NCBI GenBank assembly: GCA_963782255.1
Contig: CAWAIS010000001.1
Coordinates: 124,001-188,000 of the forward strand
DNA: 64,000 nucleotides
DNA from: Roseiarcus sp963782255
GTDB taxonomy: Bacteria; Pseudomonadota; Alphaproteobacteria; Rhizobiales; Beijerinckiaceae
Reading direction: 5' to 3'
Position 1 is the stretch's first letter. Each line of letters opens with the position of its first letter. Positions 63,284 through 64,000 of the stretch are shown here, piece after piece. The notes under the pieces are model-generated. The model was not told the DNA's origin, made no database searches, and worked only from the letters and a program-made list of their open reading frames with translations. The translations under genes were made by a program, and so were the position numbers.

Positions 63284-64000
63284 TCAAACCTTATCCTCCG
63301 GGAATTCCTTGGATGCGGCTATGATCAGCGCGATCGTATTCGTCACCCAGTCGGTCCGCAATTTTCTCCACGTCTCGAAGCCGACGGGAAGCCGCTTCTG
63401 AACAAACATTCGCTCCGGATCCTGCACGGAAACGGTCGGCTCGCCATTGATCAGGCGGGCGTCGGGCCGGTTCGCCATCAGGGCGAAAAGCAGGCCGAAC
63501 TCGCCGGCGGACCCGATGAGATTGTCCTCTCCCAATAGTTTGGTGATCTTCTGCTCGAAACGGCGAAGACTGTGCTCCGCTTCGTCGTCTGTTCCACGCA
63601 GTGCGCTCAAGAGCGACGGACCGATGGTCGAGGCGAACGCGAGCAAATCGCCGCCGAACGCCATTGCGACATTGGCGCCGAACACCTTGGCGTCCGGGTC
63701 GTTGGACAAGTTTTCGGCAATGAAGCGTCCGGCGTCAGACCGTCGGATCAGGCCGTTCGCCGCTCGATTTGCAAGGCGAGCAAAATCCACCGAGCTCAAC
63801 CGGCCAGAACGCAGCGCCGTTGGATCGCCCATCAGGATGCCGCTGTGGCCGGGATGGGCCCCCTGCGAACCGGGAAATTCCAGCGAGAACAACCCTGCCG
63901 GAACCGGCTCATCCAGTTTGCCGCCGTCGCCGAGCATGGACGCGTGATTGCCCGTTGCGAACAGAACCAGCACTTCGCCGAGGTCGCCGCCGCCCGAATT
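63284..64000 (-). CDS. Unrecognised protein, 5' end outside window
   Basis: About 239 residues visible, open to the end of the window; the start lies beyond. The sequence has a GSQGAHPGHSGILMGDPTAL segment, ANGLIRRSDAGRFIAENLSN, a Gly/Ala-rich helical part (ALRGTDDEAEHSLRRFEQKI) and a hydrophobic C-terminus (NTIALIIAASKEF). I do not recognise the family with confidence. It runs in the same direction as galK but 202 bases away, so a shared operon is doubtful. Confidence 0.6.
   Translation of the reverse strand, partial: NSGGGDLGEVLVLFATGNHASMLGDGGKLDEPVPAGLFSLEFPGSQGAHPGHSGILMGDPTALRSGRLSSVDFARLANRAANGLIRRSDAGRFIAENLSNDPDAKVFGANVAMAFGGDLLAFASTIGPSLLSALRGTDDEAEHSLRRFEQKITKLLGEDNLIGSAGEFGLLFALMANRPDARLINGEPTVSVQDPERMFVQKRLPVGFETWRKLRTDWVTNTIALIIAASKEFPEDKV

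Overview
This 64 kb, GC-rich window comes from an alphaproteobacterium, most likely of the Hyphomicrobiales (Rhizobiales). The evidence is a two-piece, circularly permuted tmRNA gene beside an alphaproteobacterial SspB, the DUF4169 and ribbon-helix-helix genes that follow it, and a candidate EcfG-type promoter. A pqqA gene with a PQQ-associated transporter cluster and a heterotetrameric sarcosine oxidase operon suggest a methylotrophic or facultatively methylotrophic relative (Beijerinckiaceae/Methylocystaceae-like). That last placement is inference only.

Layout. 0-10.5 kb: the end of a cyclase/ATPase/TPR regulator, tmRNA, sspB operon, a large AsmA-like protein, and a HAD-phosphatase/ATPase fusion. 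11-12.9 kb: a TIR domain joined through one membrane segment to a peptidoglycan-binding domain and an N-acetylmuramidase, the most unusual gene here. 13-18.2 kb: ffh, rpsP, rimM and trmD, with petA, a His-rich protein and a toxin-antitoxin pair inserted between rimM and trmD. 18.2-26.9 kb: beta-oxidation genes, msrA/msrB with a gutted msrA copy, and two small nuclease genes (GIY-YIG and DUF559) each bracketed by palindromic repeats. 26.9-32.1 kb: soxBDAG, with a one-base frameshift in soxA. 32.3-39.2 kb: an orphan pqqA, a PQQ/lanthanide-type ABC cluster and a second NitT/TauT-type ABC transporter.

39.2-52.8 kb is a coherent aromatic-acid region. One operon encodes a transporter, shikimate dehydrogenase, 3-dehydroshikimate dehydratase and ligKIABC, with a divergent GntR regulator. 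Together they convert shikimate to protocatechuate, and protocatechuate through 4,5-cleavage to oxalomesaconate. A second operon, with a divergent LysR regulator, carries another two-subunit LigAB-type dioxygenase together with ligJ. That pairing suits gallate cleavage, because gallate gives oxalomesaconate directly. ligJ and ligK are shared by both branches and end in pyruvate and oxaloacetate. A relic of a second ligJ lies directly upstream of ligK.

52.8-58.8 kb is a mobile-element patch: an AT-rich orphan membrane protein, an IS91-like unit with a tyrosine recombinase, an IS1595 element with recognisable ends, and a dispersed repeat also present at 19 kb. 58.8-64 kb returns to housekeeping genes: hemW, a PII protein, galKT and an unrecognised partial gene running off the window.
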